Assembly: GCA_023230175.1 (NCBI GenBank)
Contig: JALNXV010000059.1
Coordinates: forward strand, 1 to 13,224
DNA length: 13,224 nucleotides
Source: Candidatus Cloacimonadota bacterium
Lineage (GTDB): Bacteria; Cloacimonadota; Cloacimonadia; Cloacimonadales; WRIO01
Direction: 5' to 3'
Below, piece by piece: positions 5,099 through 13,224 of this stretch. The stretch's first letter is position 1. Each line of letters starts with the position of its first letter. Position numbers and translations under genes: made by a program. The notes below the pieces were generated by a model. That model searched no databases. It had not been told where the DNA came from and saw only the letters and a list, made by a program, of their open reading frames with translations.

Positions 5099-7378
5099 AT
5101 GCAGTATTTTCGTAAATTATGGTTTTTATTAATATTTTTATTTTTATTAACAACCCACCTATTTTCTCAGAGTTTTTTGATTTTAGATATAAAAGTTATT
5201 GGAACACAAAAAATTGACACAGACTTAATCTTAGCAACAAGTGGTATCAAAATCGGCGATGCCTTTTACCCTGAATTAATTTCGAATGCTATAAAATCAT
5301 TATATAAACTTAATGTGTTTAATGATGTCAATATTGAAATAAAAGAAATAAATGAAGGCTCCGGATTAAGATTAGAAATAATAGTTGAAGAATTACCTGT
5401 TATCAGCAAGATAACTTATGAAGGCAATAAAGCCATTTCTACAAGCAAGATTGAAGAAATTAGCACTCTAAGATTAGGTTCATATTGGTCTCCAATAATA
5501 AAAGCTGAAAATACCAGAAAATTATTATCTGAATATAAATCTAAAAGCTATAACTTAGCTCAAATAGATTATGAAGTAAAAGAAATACAGAATATCAATT
5601 CTATTGATGACTCATCAACTCAAACTGAAGCAGTAGAAATAAAAATAATTGTTAACGAAGGAAAACGTATTGCTGTTCGCCGAATCAATATTTATGGAAA
5701 TAACGAAATTCAAACCAAAAAATTGCTTTCTAAAATGAAAACTAAAAGAAAAAACCTCTTCCGTTCAGGTGCTTATGAAGAAACTAAATTTCAAGAGGAT
5801 CTAAAACTAATAGTAGAATTCTACAACAAAGAAGGTTTTATTGATGCAAGAATTTTAAAAACTGAGCAGTCAATTGATGATAATAGATTTTTAACAATAA
5901 ACATTTATGTTGATGAAGGCAAAAAATATTTTTTTGGTAAAATTGACGTAACAGGTAATCAGCATTTTGACAAGGATACTATTTTAAATAACTTTACTTT
6001 TAAAGAAAATGAAATCTTTGATATGGATAAATTCAGTAATCAAATGCAAAAAGTAGCCTCATTGTATTATGAAGAAGGCTATATTTATGCTAACTTTGAA
6101 CCCGGTATCAATAAGACGGATAATAAAGTTAACATAAACCTTATAATTGAAGAAAATACAAGAGCTAAAATACATAAAATCCATATAACAGGAAACACAA
6201 AGACAAAAGAAAAGATAATTAGAAGACAATTAGTTATAACACCCGGTGATTATTTTAGACAATCAAGAGTAATCAGAAGTCAACAGAATGTATATAATTT
6301 AGGTTTCTTCGAACCGGACTTGGGGATTAATTATGATCAAATAAATTCCAAAGGCGATGTTGACCTATATCTTAATGTTACCGACAAAACATCCGGCTCA
6401 GCTAATGGTGGTATCGGTTATAACAGTAGAGACAAAATTGTTGGTCAGTTTAGTATTTCTCATAACAATATCTTTGGTAATTATTGGCAAGGCAACCTTA
6501 AATGGGAATTTAGTAAAACTACTCAAAACGTAGAATTTGATTTTACAAATCCATATTTATACGACACAGATATTTTATTTGGATTCAACATTTATCATAC
6601 AAAAAAAGAATGGGTTGACTATAATTACGATATTTATACCAACGGTGGGGGATTCAGATTTGGATATCCAATAAAATTTGTCGATAATTCAAAAATTATA
6701 GCAGGGTATTCATTATACTCTAAGAAATATGAGATAAGAAATCTTGATAATTATTTTTCATCAAATCTTGCAAAGCTTGACAGTTTAGGCTTACAATACA
6801 CCAGTTCAGTAAATGTCACAATTATTAGAGATTCAAGAGATAATGTATTTTTCCCTACAAGCGGTTCACGTTTTACACTTTATAGCGAGTTAGCGGGCGG
6901 GCCATTTGCCGGTGACTTTAATTACTTTAAACAAATTGCAGAAATTAGTTGGTTTACTCCTGCTTTTTATACAACAGTTTTAAGAACTAAGTGGCGCTTT
7001 GGTTATATTACAGGATATGGAAATTCTTCAAATGAAGTACCTCCTGATGAAAGATTTTACCTCGGAGGAACAGGCTCTGACGGGCTTAGGGGTTATGCAG
7101 ATAGGTCTATTGGACCTATTGATGGAGGTGCCAGAGAAATATTATTTTCCACAGAATTAGGTATTCCAATATCATCAGATCAAGTTATAGGTCTTTTATT
7201 TTTAGATGCCGGTAATTGTTACAATAAGCTTGAAGATTTTAATTTTAATGACTTTAAAAAAGGTGCCGGATTAGGTGTAAGAATTAGAACTCCTTTTGGT
7301 TTAATTGGATTTGATTATGCTCATAATTTTGAAAAGAAAAAATGGGAACCTCATTTTCAATTTGGCACAACTTTCTAA
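5099..7378 (+). CDS. bamA: outer-membrane protein assembly factor BamA
   Basis: The ATG at 5099 is preferred over the adjacent TTG at 5096, as GGAGG (5090-5094) is 4 bases away from it and only 1 from the TTG. The 759-residue protein has a signal peptide (about 1-24, ending LFSQ), five POTRA domains at roughly 26-100, 101-190, 192-272, 275-352 and 355-430 (each with a V/I-x-G-N type turn, such as ITYEGN, INIYGN, IDVTGN, IHITGN), and a 16-strand Omp85/D15 barrel to the end. The barrel carries the conserved loop-6 motif as GLRGYADRS, with its Arg at residue 664, and the chain ends in Phe. BamA inserts beta-barrel proteins, such as the upstream porin-like product, into the outer membrane. It heads a cluster with batD 14 bases downstream. 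Confidence 0.95.
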   Translation: MQYFRKLWFLLIFLFLLTTHLFSQSFLILDIKVIGTQKIDTDLILATSGIKIGDAFYPELISNAIKSLYKLNVFNDVNIEIKEINEGSGLRLEIIVEELPVISKITYEGNKAISTSKIEEISTLRLGSYWSPIIKAENTRKLLSEYKSKSYNLAQIDYEVKEIQNINSIDDSSTQTEAVEIKIIVNEGKRIAVRRINIYGNNEIQTKKLLSKMKTKRKNLFRSGAYEETKFQEDLKLIVEFYNKEGFIDARILKTEQSIDDNRFLTINIYVDEGKKYFFGKIDVTGNQHFDKDTILNNFTFKENEIFDMDKFSNQMQKVASLYYEEGYIYANFEPGINKTDNKVNINLIIEENTRAKIHKIHITGNTKTKEKIIRRQLVITPGDYFRQSRVIRSQQNVYNLGFFEPDLGINYDQINSKGDVDLYLNVTDKTSGSANGGIGYNSRDKIVGQFSISHNNIFGNYWQGNLKWEFSKTTQNVEFDFTNPYLYDTDILFGFNIYHTKKEWVDYNYDIYTNGGGFRFGYPIKFVDNSKIIAGYSLYSKKYEIRNLDNYFSSNLAKLDSLGLQYTSSVNVTIIRDSRDNVFFPTSGSRFTLYSELAGGPFAGDFNYFKQIAEISWFTPAFYTTVLRTKWRFGYITGYGNSSNEVPPDERFYLGGTGSDGLRGYADRSIGPIDGGAREILFSTELGIPISSDQVIGLLFLDAGNCYNKLEDFNFNDFKKGAGLGVRIRTPFGLIGFDYAHNFEKKKWEPHFQFGTTF

Positions 7379-7392
7379 TTTGGAGAAAATAA

Positions 7393-9198
7393 ATGAGACA
7401 GTATAAACTTAAAATAATATTTTTTCTTGTATTATTGTCACTTTTATCTATATTAATAGCTGAAGACGTTGCTGTTGAAGCGTACGTTGATAGAAATCAA
7501 GTTGCAGAAAATGAAATTTTTAGATTAACAATTGAAGTTCAAGCAAGCGAAATTAAAAACTTTGAAAAACCGGACTTATCAAAACTACCTTTTGAAATTC
7601 TTAACTCATCAACTTCAACATCTTCTTCAATGACTATTATCAATGGAAAAGTAAATTCACAAAAATCAGAAAAAATAACATATTCTTTACTTTCAAAAGA
7701 CAAAGGACAAAAACAAATCCCGACAATAACTGTCACAGTTAACGGTAAAAAATACGTTACAAATCCAATATCTATAACAATAACAGATAAAACAAGCAAT
7801 ACTTCAAATACCAATAACAGGCGACAAAACTCTTCAAACATAAACAATCAGGATGCTTTTATAATAGCTAATGTTAACAAAACAAACGTTTTTAAAAATG
7901 AAGAAGTAATTGTAAGCTATAAACTATATTCTCCAACCAGCCAAATTAGTAATATTAGCTTAGGTAATGAGCCCTCATTTTCAGGCTTTTGGAAAGAAGA
8001 TTTATATCAACCAAGCAGACCTCAAATGCAAAGAGAAATATTCAATGGCAAACAGTATTATACACTTTTATTGAGAACAATCGCTTTATTTCCGTCAAAA
8101 GATGGTAACTTAGTAATCCCTGAAATGGAAATTCAAATTGATGTAATTATCCCTTCAAGAAGCTTCTTTGATTTTGACTCAAGACGTACATTAAGATTAG
8201 TTTCTGATCCAATCTCACTTAAAGTAAAACCTTTACCAAAATATGATAATGACATTAATTTCATTAATGCAGTTGGTCAATTTGATATTAGTTCAACCAT
8301 AAGTGAAACAAGCGGAGAAGAAGGTAATTCATTAACATATAAGATTATTATATCCGGTAGTGGCAATTATAATCAAATTACTTTACCTCAACTACCTGAA
8401 ATTCACGGGTTGCGTTTTTTAAGCCCCGAAATCTCTGACGAGAAAAGCAACTCTACTACCTCATTCTCGGGGAAAAGGACTTTTACTTATCCAATTATGC
8501 TTACAGAACAAGGAACAAGTACAATTCCTCAATTAAAATATTCATACTTTGACCCGGCAACAAAAACATATAAAACTAAAACACTAAAATCCATTAATAT
8601 TGAAGTAAAACCAAGTACACAACAAATATTAACTACACATAATTCACAGCAATCAATCCGTGTTTTTGGTAAAGACATTAAGTTTATCAATCTAAATCCC
8701 TCAACAAGTAATTATAAATTTCCATATCAAAGATTATGGTTTTGGTTTTTAATAGTTTTTTATTTACTAAGCTTAGTCGCTCATTATTTGTATAATTTAG
8801 ATAATAAGAAACTTAGGAGTGATCTACATTACAGTAGAAATCGCAGAGCCAATCATATAATTAGAAAATATTTAAAAGAAGCAGAGAAATGTGTTATTAG
8901 TAAGTCAAATGATTTCTATGATTATGCATATCAAGGCTTAATGCATTATTTGACTGATAAATTAAATATGCCTCGAGGAGTACAAGAAAAAGAAGTCTTA
9001 AATGAACTAAATAATATTGGCTTTTCTGAATCTATCGTTTCTCAAGTGCAATCATATTTAAACATTTTAAATATGATTAAGTATGCAAATAAAGAAATTA
9101 ACGCAGAAAAAATTAATAATGATGCTTTAGTACTAAAACAACTTGTACAATCTCTTTTAGACGAATTTAATAAACACAATAAACGAGGTTCAAAATGA
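7393..9198 (+). CDS. batD: BatD family protein (aerotolerance operon)
   Basis: The 601-residue protein fits the BatD family (PF13584). It has an N-terminal signal peptide or anchor (MRQYKLKIIFFLVLLSLLSILIA), then EDVAVEAYVDRNQVAENEIFRL, the typical opening of the first beta-sandwich domain. A low-complexity Ser/Asn/Thr linker falls at about 136-153, followed by further beta-rich periplasmic domains (PSFSGFWKEDLY, RTIALFPSKDG, FTYPIMLTEQG). A single transmembrane helix lies at about 448-467 (LWFWFLIVFYLLSLVAHYL), with a helical C-terminal cytoplasmic tail of about 130 residues. Bat proteins were linked to oxygen tolerance in Bacteroides; the molecular role is unsettled, with envelope stress or chaperone-like functions proposed alongside MoxR ATPases. 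GGAG at 7382-7385 serves the start. The batE start overlaps its stop as ATGA, indicating translational coupling. Confidence 0.85.
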   Translation: MRQYKLKIIFFLVLLSLLSILIAEDVAVEAYVDRNQVAENEIFRLTIEVQASEIKNFEKPDLSKLPFEILNSSTSTSSSMTIINGKVNSQKSEKITYSLLSKDKGQKQIPTITVTVNGKKYVTNPISITITDKTSNTSNTNNRRQNSSNINNQDAFIIANVNKTNVFKNEEVIVSYKLYSPTSQISNISLGNEPSFSGFWKEDLYQPSRPQMQREIFNGKQYYTLLLRTIALFPSKDGNLVIPEMEIQIDVIIPSRSFFDFDSRRTLRLVSDPISLKVKPLPKYDNDINFINAVGQFDISSTISETSGEEGNSLTYKIIISGSGNYNQITLPQLPEIHGLRFLSPEISDEKSNSTTSFSGKRTFTYPIMLTEQGTSTIPQLKYSYFDPATKTYKTKTLKSINIEVKPSTQQILTTHNSQQSIRVFGKDIKFINLNPSTSNYKFPYQRLWFWFLIVFYLLSLVAHYLYNLDNKKLRSDLHYSRNRRANHIIRKYLKEAEKCVISKSNDFYDYAYQGLMHYLTDKLNMPRGVQEKEVLNELNNIGFSESIVSQVQSYLNILNMIKYANKEINAEKINNDALVLKQLVQSLLDEFNKHNKRGSK

Positions 9199-9968
9199 AA
9201 AAGATTGTATTATTACTAATTTCGATAGTTATTGTTTTCTCTTTATATTCTACAGAAAATGAATTATTACAGCAGGGTATCTTTCACTATCAAAATAATG
9301 AATTTGAAAATGCTTTAGACAGTTTTTTACAAGCAAAAGAGCACGGATTGAATAATCCTGATTTGCTTTACAATATCGGAAATACTTATTTCAGGTTAGA
9401 TAATATTCCTCAAGCAATCATTTATTACAAACGAGCTCTTTTATTAGATTCATCCTATAAACCAGCAAAAGAAAATCTAAATTATGCAATGAGCTTAACA
9501 CAAGACATTCAATCAATTGAAAATAATTCTTTTCTTAATAAATTTAGTACCAAAATCATTAATACCTTTTCTATTAACACGATTTTTTTCTTTATTGTGA
9601 TTTTACTCTCAATTATAATTATCTTCATACACCTTCAATGGATAGATTCTAACCGTAAAATAAGTACTTTAATTGACAAAGCTATATTAAGATTTATAAA
9701 TTATGTCCTCATATTTATCTTATTACTTTTTCTTGGTTTAGGCATCACAAGGATAAATTTTGTAAATAATTTCAACGAAGCCGTTATTTTTGATACTATT
9801 TCCAATGTATATAGTGGTCCGGCAGAAAGTTTCACAAGATTATTTACAGTACATCAAGGCACAATAATAAAGATACATAAAGAAGAAAATGAATGGAGTC
9901 AAATCTCGACATTAACCGGATATAATGGCTGGATAAAAAATAATTCTTATCATAAAGTTAAAGAATAA
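9195..9968 (+). CDS. batE: BatE-like protein: TPR repeats, two membrane helices, SH3 domain
   Basis: The 257-residue protein has an N-terminal hydrophobic signal (about 1-19), two to three tetratricopeptide repeats at about 21-102 (GIFHYQNNEFENALDSF, LLYNIGNTYFRLDN, AIIYYKRALLLD), transmembrane helices near 128-149 and 167-187, and a bacterial SH3 domain at about 194-255 (NVYSGPAES, GTIIKIHKEENEWSQI, GYNGWIKN). This order is the one seen in BatE of Bacteroidota aerotolerance operons. The TPR region would lie in the periplasm, as would the SH3 domain given two helices, which is inference. It probably works with BatD in a membrane complex. The ATG at 9195 overlaps the batD stop by 4 bases, with GAGG at 9185-9188. 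Identity rests on architecture and the batD neighbour. Confidence 0.8.
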   Translation: MKKIVLLLISIVIVFSLYSTENELLQQGIFHYQNNEFENALDSFLQAKEHGLNNPDLLYNIGNTYFRLDNIPQAIIYYKRALLLDSSYKPAKENLNYAMSLTQDIQSIENNSFLNKFSTKIINTFSINTIFFFIVILLSIIIIFIHLQWIDSNRKISTLIDKAILRFINYVLIFILLLFLGLGITRINFVNNFNEAVIFDTISNVYSGPAESFTRLFTVHQGTIIKIHKEENEWSQISTLTGYNGWIKNNSYHKVKE

Positions 9969-9988
9969 TTGATTTTGGGACGTAATCT

Positions 9989-11605
9989 TTGAAAGAAGGA
10001 AGTTCTAATGTAGCCAAAAATTCAGCCATAATGTCAATAGCTGTTTTCTTTAGTCGCATCTTAGGATTAGTTAGGGACCAGGTTATGGCAGCATTGTTTG
10101 GCACAAGCTTTGTCAATGATGCCTTTAATATTGGCTTTTATATTCCCAATCTACTTAGAAAACTTTTCGGAGAAGGAGCATTATCTGCTGCATTTGTTCC
10201 TATTTATAATGAAATTGGTATAAAAAAAGGGAAACGTTATCAAATAGATTTCGCCATTAATGTCTTATCAATTTTAAGCTTTATATTACTATTTTTAACT
10301 CTTCTTGGTATTATTTTTAGTCCTTTAATTGTACAAATATTATATCCCGGACTATCACCGGAAACTTCAGATTTAGCATCAAAACTATGTCGTATTATGT
10401 TCCCGTATTTATTTCTAATTGGATTGTCTTCAACATTTATTGCAATCTTAAACTCTCATAATTTCTTCTTTATAACCGGTCTTTCTTCAGCTTTACTTAA
10501 TGTTGGTTGGATACTATTATTAATTGCAGGGAGTGTAATACTTAAGGTTCTTAACACACAAACATCAATGCCAAATTTAGTGTTTTATGCTGCTTATGGA
10601 GTTATGCTTGGAGGCTTTTTACAAACAATAGTTAATCTTCCCTTTTTAAAAAAGATTGGATATAGTTTTAAACTGATATTGAATTTCAAATCAGAGGCTA
10701 TGAAAAGTCTTTGGTACAGGTTCATACCCGGTATGATAGGGCTTGGCATACGAGAAATCAATATGGTAGCAGATGCAATAATAGCTTCTTTTTTACCGAT
10801 TGGCAGTATAACGACTTTAGGTTTTGGAAACAGATTAATGCAATTACCACTTGGTATCTTTGGTATTTCTATAGGCACAGCCGTTCTACCCGAATACTCA
10901 AAACAATTTACTGAAAAAAGATGGGAAGCAATCTCAGAAACATTAAGATTTTCAATACATTATGTTTTATATATTATGTTACCAATCACTATTACAATGA
11001 TAATGGGAAGTGAAACATTTATCAGGTTGATTTTTCAAAGAGGTGCCTTTGAAGAAAAAGCTGTTATGATGACGAAATCTGCATTAATTTTTTATGTAAT
11101 AGGCTTAGTTTTTTATGGATTAAATCAGACAATTACACCTATCTTTTATGCTGCAAAAGACACAAAAACTCCTGTCAAGATAGCCGCTTTTATCGTGATT
11201 GCAAATATTACTCTTAATTTAATTTTAGTTCAATATATGGCACATTCAGGATTAGCTTTTGCCACCAGTATAACTGCCGGATTGCAATTTCTTACTATGT
11301 TGATTATCCTGAAAAAAAAGTTCACTCAATTAGAATTCAAAGGCTTTATATATAATATAATAAAAGTATTTGCAATCTGTATAGTTCTGTTTATTGGCTT
11401 ATATCTTTTGAATCAATTGATTTTCCCATACATTATGAAGATTGCATTTGTTTCAAAACTTAATCCTTTTATCATCAACCTATTTAAAGCTATTATCATC
11501 TTATTAACAAGCATAACAATAACTTTACTCAGTTTTAATGTGTTTAAACCTGATTATTACAAAGATATAATTCAAAAATTATGCAAAAGATTTCTCAAAA
11601 AATAA
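9989..11605 (+). CDS. murJ: lipid II flippase MurJ
   Basis: This 538-residue protein with about 14 membrane helices belongs to the MurJ/MviN family, which flips lipid-linked peptidoglycan precursor across the inner membrane. The N-terminal signature is well kept: SRILGLVRDQ, FNIGFYIPNLLRKLFGEGALSAAFVPIY. R23, R29, D44 and R57 align with the essential E. coli R18, R24, D39 and R52; R282 in NRLMQLPLGIFG corresponds to R270. The start is TTG at 9989: an in-frame TAA at 9983-9985 closes off anything earlier, and the next ATG (10031) would cut off the first helix. A weak GGGA lies at 9977-9980. It follows batE by 20 bases, and its last 25 bases overlap the start of uvrC. Confidence 0.95.
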   Translation: MKEGSSNVAKNSAIMSIAVFFSRILGLVRDQVMAALFGTSFVNDAFNIGFYIPNLLRKLFGEGALSAAFVPIYNEIGIKKGKRYQIDFAINVLSILSFILLFLTLLGIIFSPLIVQILYPGLSPETSDLASKLCRIMFPYLFLIGLSSTFIAILNSHNFFFITGLSSALLNVGWILLLIAGSVILKVLNTQTSMPNLVFYAAYGVMLGGFLQTIVNLPFLKKIGYSFKLILNFKSEAMKSLWYRFIPGMIGLGIREINMVADAIIASFLPIGSITTLGFGNRLMQLPLGIFGISIGTAVLPEYSKQFTEKRWEAISETLRFSIHYVLYIMLPITITMIMGSETFIRLIFQRGAFEEKAVMMTKSALIFYVIGLVFYGLNQTITPIFYAAKDTKTPVKIAAFIVIANITLNLILVQYMAHSGLAFATSITAGLQFLTMLIILKKKFTQLEFKGFIYNIIKVFAICIVLFIGLYLLNQLIFPYIMKIAFVSKLNPFIINLFKAIIILLTSITITLLSFNVFKPDYYKDIIQKLCKRFLKK

Positions 11606-13224
11606 TAAATAAATTAGCTCTTTTACCAAATCAACCGGGTGTCTATTTAATGTATGATAAAGAAAATACTGTAATCTATGTAGGTAAAGCTGTTGTTTTA
11701 AAAAATCGCATTAAAAGTTATTTTGTTGGAAATCCTACTGATGCAAAAACAATACATCTTGTCCAAAATGCTGATGAAATAGATTACATAATTACAAATT
11801 CCGAGCAAGAGGCCTTATTATTAGAAGCAAATTTAATCAAACAATATCAACCTAAATACAATATATTGCTTAAAGATGACAAACGTTATCCATATATAAA
11901 AATCAGCGTCAACGAGGCTTTCCCACGTATTGAAATCATTCGAGAAATTAAAAATGACGGGAGTAAATATTATGGTCCTTATACTGACGTTAGATATTTA
12001 AGAAAACTTCTAAGAGAACTCGAATGGATATTCCCACATAGGACCTGTAAACGTGAAATTAGCATAAACAATGACAATCCCCAATATTCACGTGCTTGTT
12101 TAAATTATCAATTAGGTAAGTGCCCTGCTCCTTGTATCGGTAAAATAACTCAAAAAGACTATCAAAAGATAATACAAGATATGACAAAATATCTTCTCGG
12201 GAAAAATGACGATTTGCTCAAAGAAATGCATAAAGAAATGCAAGATTTTTCTGATAATTTAGAATTTGAAAAAGCAGCAAAACTTCGTGATAAAATTCAG
12301 TATATAGAATCACTTATCAAAAAACAAGTTGTTTATTTTACTGATTGTTTAGATAGGGATATTATTGCCTATTATCAAGAAGATAAATTTATTGCAGTTA
12401 CTGTAATCAAGATGCTCAACGGCAAAATCAGTAATAAAGAAATATTCAGTTTTAAAAACTTAAACAACGAAACACCAAATGAAATCTTAACAGCATTTTT
12501 ACTTCAATTTTACGCCGAAAAATTAACTGATGTAGAACAAAATAATGAACATAATAACCTACCTCATCAAATTTTACTGCAAATAGAACCTGAAGATTTT
12601 AATAATTTAAAAAAACTTTTTCACAATAGATTATATATCGTTTCTGTAACAAAAGACTATTATCACAAAAAATTCATTACTGATAAAGAATCAAAAAAAC
12701 TTATCGAAATAGCTCGTAAGAATGCTTTTGATTATGTTGAAAATAAAAAACTAAGTCATTTAAGAAAAGCAAATAAAACCATTCTACCTGTCCAAGAATT
12801 AAAAGAATATCTTAAGCTAAGCATACTTCCAAGAAAAATGATTTGCATTGATATATCAACAATTCAAGGGTCTGAGACTGTCTCCTCATTGGTTTTCTTT
12901 GAAAATGGTAAACCTCTCAAACGACAATACAAACACTTCATTATCAAAGACATTGAAGGGCAAGACGATTTTGCATCAGTCGCTGAAACACTAAGGAGAT
13001 TTCTATCAAATGTCGCTACTGACCCAAACTGGGAAAAACCTGACTTGATTGTTATTGACGGAGGTAAAGGTCAACTAAGCTCCGCTTGTGAAATACTGTA
13101 TAATACAGAATTTAAAGATATTCCAATAATCTCACTCGCAAAAAGGATTGAGGAGATATTTATCCCTGTTCTCGAAGATACATTTCAAAATGAATTTAGT
13201 TATAATCTTAAACTCAGTTATAAT
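11581..13224 (+). CDS. uvrC: excinuclease ABC subunit C (UvrC), 3' end outside window
   Basis: The frame opens at ATG 11581 and has no stop to the right edge, giving 548 residues of a protein usually near 600. UvrC makes both cuts around DNA lesions with UvrA and UvrB. The N-terminal GIY-YIG nuclease has GVY (20-22), YVGKA (33-37), R43 and E82 in LLLEANLIK. Four cysteines, C156, C173, C181 and C185 (the last three in RACLNYQLGKCPAPC), match the Fe-S cluster ligands reported in UvrC. A UVR motif that binds UvrB lies near 215-245 (LEFEKAAKLRDKI). The RNase H-like second nuclease begins near 420, with D424 in IDIS and D493 in VIDGGKGQL. The helix-hairpin-helix end is missing. The start overlaps murJ by 25 bases and lacks a clear Shine-Dalgarno site; an in-frame TGA at 11551 limits alternatives. 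Confidence 0.95.
   Translation, partial: MQKISQKIINKLALLPNQPGVYLMYDKENTVIYVGKAVVLKNRIKSYFVGNPTDAKTIHLVQNADEIDYIITNSEQEALLLEANLIKQYQPKYNILLKDDKRYPYIKISVNEAFPRIEIIREIKNDGSKYYGPYTDVRYLRKLLRELEWIFPHRTCKREISINNDNPQYSRACLNYQLGKCPAPCIGKITQKDYQKIIQDMTKYLLGKNDDLLKEMHKEMQDFSDNLEFEKAAKLRDKIQYIESLIKKQVVYFTDCLDRDIIAYYQEDKFIAVTVIKMLNGKISNKEIFSFKNLNNETPNEILTAFLLQFYAEKLTDVEQNNEHNNLPHQILLQIEPEDFNNLKKLFHNRLYIVSVTKDYYHKKFITDKESKKLIEIARKNAFDYVENKKLSHLRKANKTILPVQELKEYLKLSILPRKMICIDISTIQGSETVSSLVFFENGKPLKRQYKHFIIKDIEGQDDFASVAETLRRFLSNVATDPNWEKPDLIVIDGGKGQLSSACEILYNTEFKDIPIISLAKRIEEIFIPVLEDTFQNEFSYNLKLSYN

Noticed and set aside
7539..7847. 102-codon minus-strand frame inside batD.
   Set aside because: It mirrors the Ser/Thr/Asn-rich coding of batD and has no motif or upstream signal of its own.
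10711..10914. 67-codon plus-strand frame inside murJ, and a 94-codon minus-strand frame over 10594-10878.
   Set aside because: Both are shadows of the well-conserved murJ frame and show no family motif or ribosome site.

Overview
The window is AT-rich DNA from a Gram-negative bacterium. It encodes an outer-membrane assembly protein (BamA), a porin-like beta-barrel and a protein ending in a type IX secretion (T9SS) sorting domain, which points to the Fibrobacteres-Chlorobi-Bacteroidetes (FCB) supergroup. Several traits argue against a typical Bacteroidota member: clear GGAGG-type Shine-Dalgarno sites, a near-consensus TTGACA/TAAAAT promoter, and an RqcH/NFACT gene beside a UPF0316 gene. A candidate phylum such as Cloacimonadota, or a relative, fits best. 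This is inference from gene content, not a phylogenetic placement.

Layout. Bases 1-1617 carry two head-to-tail plus-strand genes: the 3'-terminal part of an NFACT/RqcH ribosome quality-control gene (open to the left edge), then a UPF0316 membrane protein. They converge, with a 3-base gap, on a minus-strand gene (1621-3189) for a secreted protein with a T9SS type A C-terminal domain. Bases 3190-3660 are a divergent intergenic region with a promoter at each end. Between them lie a 48-base almost perfect palindrome (3341-3388) that is much richer in G+C than its surroundings, and several short direct and inverted repeats. A porin-like outer-membrane protein follows (3661-4863) and ends in a textbook intrinsic terminator (4882-4910).

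Bases 5099-13224 form a tight plus-strand cluster, probably one operon: bamA, batD, batE, murJ and uvrC. Neighbours are 14 or 20 bases apart or overlap by 4 or 25 bases. The first four genes concern the cell envelope: beta-barrel insertion, the BatD/BatE periplasmic and membrane proteins, and the lipid II flippase. uvrC (nucleotide excision repair) runs off the right edge without its C-terminal end.

The genes are mostly ordinary housekeeping and envelope functions. The least explained parts are the palindrome and repeat-rich divergent intergenic region, the unrecognised body of the T9SS-tagged protein, and the presence of batD-batE directly behind bamA without the usual batA/batB/moxR neighbours. 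I found no CRISPR array, tRNA, rRNA, insertion sequence or defence system.
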